This document shows positions 32,502-34,194 of a DNA stretch of 34,194 nt, piece after piece. The translations under genes were made by a program, and so were the position numbers. The first letter of the stretch is position 1, and each line of letters begins with the position of its first letter. The DNA is from Lachnospiraceae bacterium (lineage in GTDB: Bacteria; Bacillota; Clostridia; Lachnospirales; Lachnospiraceae): the NCBI GenBank assembly GCA_015056975.1, contig SVFG01000020.1, positions 1 to 34,194 on the forward strand, given 5' to 3'. Below the pieces are notes generated by a model. The model did not search any database, was not told the origin of the DNA, and saw only the letters and a list, made by a program, of their open reading frames with translations.

Positions 32502-33242
32502 TTATTCCTCTTCTGCCTCAGCACCATCGGTTACAACACCGGTGATATCATCCTTCTTTGCACAGAAGGAGCAAAGGCGGGTACGGTTTGCAGCGATTGC
32601 CTCTTCAACGGTACCGTATGTAAGGGTATCAGTCTGGTTTAAGGAAGAGCAATCTTCGTGTGTATGGTATACCTTTCCGAAAGGACTCCAGTAAACATCG
32701 TCGCTGATTGCGCTGATAGCTGCCTGCTGCTGCTCTTCGGAAACAGGGTTCCAGTCATGGCTTGCAAGACCGCCGATTAACAGAGCGATTACAGCAACAA
32801 CGGTTGCGATTGCCTTTGTCATCTTGTCAGCGTTTTTGTTAGCCAGGGTAATGATAACAAAAGGAATAAATGCTACTGCACAAACGATAAGTCCCATATT
32901 GTTCCATAACCAGAATGTAAACTTATTCTTCTCGCTTGCGGGTTTGATGTGATTTGCCTTTTTCCACAACTGGGAACCAACGATTACACATACCAAATCC
33001 AATACAAGGAAAGCAATAATCTGATACAAGCTAGGCATGAATTTCAGATTTACCTTGCCGATAAGTACCATAAGTGCAAGTACTTCAAATACAAGTGCCA
33101 CTACCCACAAAATAATTGCGCCGGCACGTAATCCGCCTGCATTGCCAACGGGTGCAGCTTCTTTCATTTTTCTGCGGGAACCTGCCTTTACCTCTTTGCC
33201 GGTATCTGCAGCTACAATTTTCTTTTTCTTAGGTTCTGCCAT
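32502..33242 (-). CDS. Four-helix membrane protein with C-terminal Ada-like zinc motif
   Basis: I do not recognise a named family for the whole protein. It has a Lys-rich N-terminus (MAEPKKKKIV, SRRKMKE), four TM helices (~42-62, ~74-96, ~115-133 and ~144-160) and a C-terminal domain. That domain reads PFGKVYHTHEDCSSLNQTDT, then VEEAIAANRTRLCSFC. H-x4-C plus C-x2-C with the EEAIAA spacing closely resembles the small metal-binding module (Ada-like) found at the end of many bacterial exported or membrane proteins, where it reads C-x2-C. A Zn-dependent sensing or binding role is inference. A GAGGAGG site precedes the ATG. Confidence 0.75.
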   Translation of the reverse strand: MAEPKKKKIVAADTGKEVKAGSRRKMKEAAPVGNAGGLRAGAIILWVVALVFEVLALMVLIGKVNLKFMPSLYQIIAFLVLDLVCVIVGSQLWKKANHIKPASEKNKFTFWLWNNMGLIVCAVAFIPFVIITLANKNADKMTKAIATVVAVIALLIGGLASHDWNPVSEEQQQAAISAISDDVYWSPFGKVYHTHEDCSSLNQTDTLTYGTVEEAIAANRTRLCSFCAKKDDITGVVTDGAEAEEE

Positions 33243-33411
33243 TTTAGTTTCCTCCTCATTGTTTTGTTTTAAAACAGCTATTTACATTATACTGATAAAA
33301 AATCAATTAGCAAGCATTTCCTACAAAAATGTCATATTTCTTGACAGATATCGACACTTGTATAATAATGATATCACTGTAAAGGAATAAAAATGAATAG
33401 GAGAATTACAT

Positions 33412-34068
33412 ATGGATTTATCAAAACTTGCAGGTTCTTTATTAAGCTCTGACAGTATCGGGGGATTGAGTGGTCTTACCGGTGCTTCCGACAAGGATGT
33501 AAGCAGTGTATTGGCAAAGGCGCTTCCCACTCTGCTCAGTGGAGCAAAGGATCAGGCAAAGGACGAGAGTACTTCAAAGGGATTTGCATCTGCGCTTTCC
33601 GACCATGCAAAGGATGATACCAGCGATTTGTCTAAGTTTTTGGGCAATGTGGATATGAAGGATGGTGCCAAGATTATTTCCCATCTTTTGGGTTCGGGTA
33701 AGGATGATGTGGTAGCTGAGGTTGCTGCGGACACCGGCGTATCCAAGGCAAAAACAAACTCGATTCTCTCTGCAGCAGGTCCTCTTCTTATGAGTCTTTT
33801 GGGACAACAGACAAAGGAAGAGGAAGAAAAAGAAGACGGTGTTGGCGGCTTGCTTGGCACTTTGTTGGATAACGTTGATGTGGGAAGTCTGTTATCAGGT
33901 CTGTTGACAGACAACTCTTCTGCTAAGAGCAGCGGTACAAAGAAAACCGCAACCAAGAAAACTACTGCTAAGAAAACGACAGCTAAGAAGACTACGACCA
34001 AGAAGAAGGCAGCTTCTGAAAAAGAGAGCGGCGGTTTGCTGGGCGGCCTGATGAAGCTCTTAAAGTAA
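33412..34068 (+). CDS. DUF937-like protein with histone-H1-like lysine-rich tail
   Basis: The first ~145 residues are Ser/Gly/Ala/Asp-rich helices (LSKLAGSLLSSDSIGGLSGL, ALPTLLSGAKDQAKDE, MKDGAKIISHLLGSGKDD), the pattern of the DUF937/YidB family. An acidic strip (KEEEEKED) and a second LLGTLL helix follow. Residues ~180-206 are a KKTT/AKK repeat (KKTTAKKTTAKKTTTKKK) like bacterial histone-H1 and HU tails, then a short GGLLGGLMKLLK end. The tail should bind nucleic acid or polyanions; polyphosphate is also possible. The function is unknown. A TTGACA and a TATAAT occur upstream but only 14 bases apart, so the promoter is uncertain. Confidence 0.8.
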   Translation: MDLSKLAGSLLSSDSIGGLSGLTGASDKDVSSVLAKALPTLLSGAKDQAKDESTSKGFASALSDHAKDDTSDLSKFLGNVDMKDGAKIISHLLGSGKDDVVAEVAADTGVSKAKTNSILSAAGPLLMSLLGQQTKEEEEKEDGVGGLLGTLLDNVDVGSLLSGLLTDNSSAKSSGTKKTATKKTTAKKTTAKKTTTKKKAASEKESGGLLGGLMKLLK

Positions 34069-34103
34069 TTATGCGACAGATAAAGAGGAATTCTGATTAG
34101 GTA

Positions 34104-34157
34104 GTACCAAATAAGAAAACATTGAAAAAGTCAGTAAAAACAATGTTTTCAAGGTAC
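34104..34157. repeat. Inverted repeat at the window end
   Basis: GAAAACATTG (34115-34124) and CAATGTTTTC (34141-34150) pair perfectly over ten bases, flanked by GTACC and GGTAC. It lies after the DUF937-like gene and may be its terminator or part of an element continuing beyond the window; no T-tract is visible beyond the right arm. Confidence 0.55.
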
Positions 34158-34194
34158 AAACACGGTGCGAAGTCAAGAAAATCAAATACTGACA

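Noticed and set aside
33341-33366. Strong promoter TTGACA...TATAAT before the DUF937-like gene
   Set aside because: The spacer is only 14 bases, too short for a normal sigma-A promoter, so it was not listed as a feature.

Overview
The window looks like a chromosomal piece of a Gram-positive gut anaerobe of the class Clostridia, most likely Lachnospiraceae. This is inferred from strong AGGAGG-type ribosome sites, the MutS2/RlmD/YhaM/SNF2 gene types, the polyphosphate polymerase (VTC) - DUF4956 - Cthe_2159 cluster, ECF-type vitamin uptake and a cobalamin riboswitch. There are no rRNA or tRNA genes, no recognisable transposase or integrase, and no CRISPR array.

Layout. (1) 1-2904: the 3' part of a bacterial SNF2 helicase gene and an unfamiliar downstream gene whose N-terminus resembles a PD-(D/E)XK-type core. 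(2) 2938-15057: an AT-richer accessory stretch of small single-enzyme genes, all on the + strand. It holds a PHP phosphatase, four intact GNAT acetyltransferases plus a decayed streptothricin-acetyltransferase-like gene, an S51-type peptidase, a HAD hydrolase, a histidine phosphatase, a tocopherol-cyclase-like protein, a beta-lactamase-fold serine hydrolase, a DUF3990/HTH toxin-antitoxin-like pair with its own promoter and twin operators, an Asp/Glu racemase-like protein, a TetR regulator with twin operators and a flavodoxin-like partner, and an XRE/GyrI-like regulator. Two non-coding stretches here (about 11.95-12.27 kb and 15.1-15.4 kb) carry imperfect repeats with a 62-63 bp period. (3) 15058-17310: tandem terminators, a long cobalamin riboswitch, two more candidate terminators, a 135-bp palindromic element, then a membrane-anchored DUF4430 protein and an ECF transporter S component. 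This is probably a B12 uptake unit. (4) 17331-21918, - strand: mutS2 followed by an OmpR-type response regulator and a PhoR-like histidine kinase, convergent with the B12 unit through a shared bidirectional terminator. (5) 22126-23456: a MATE transporter gene broken by one frameshift. (6) 23479-28426: a second two-component system, then VTC polymerase, DUF4956 membrane protein and a Cthe_2159-type lipoprotein. Tandem 11-bp boxes lie just upstream of the VTC gene. (7) 28491-32432: an HtrA-like protein whose catalytic triad appears to be lost, a YhaM-type exoribonuclease and an RlmD-type rRNA methyltransferase. (8) 32502-34068: a four-helix membrane protein with a C-terminal zinc-ribbon-like motif, and a DUF937-like protein with a histone-H1-like lysine-rich tail.

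How they work together. The clearest modules are the B12 unit (riboswitch, binding protein, S component), the sensor-kinase-controlled VTC/DUF4956/Cthe_2159 cell-surface module, and the autoregulated toxin-antitoxin-like pair. Most other accessory genes look like independent cargo. All family assignments come from reading the protein sequences; no database search was run.
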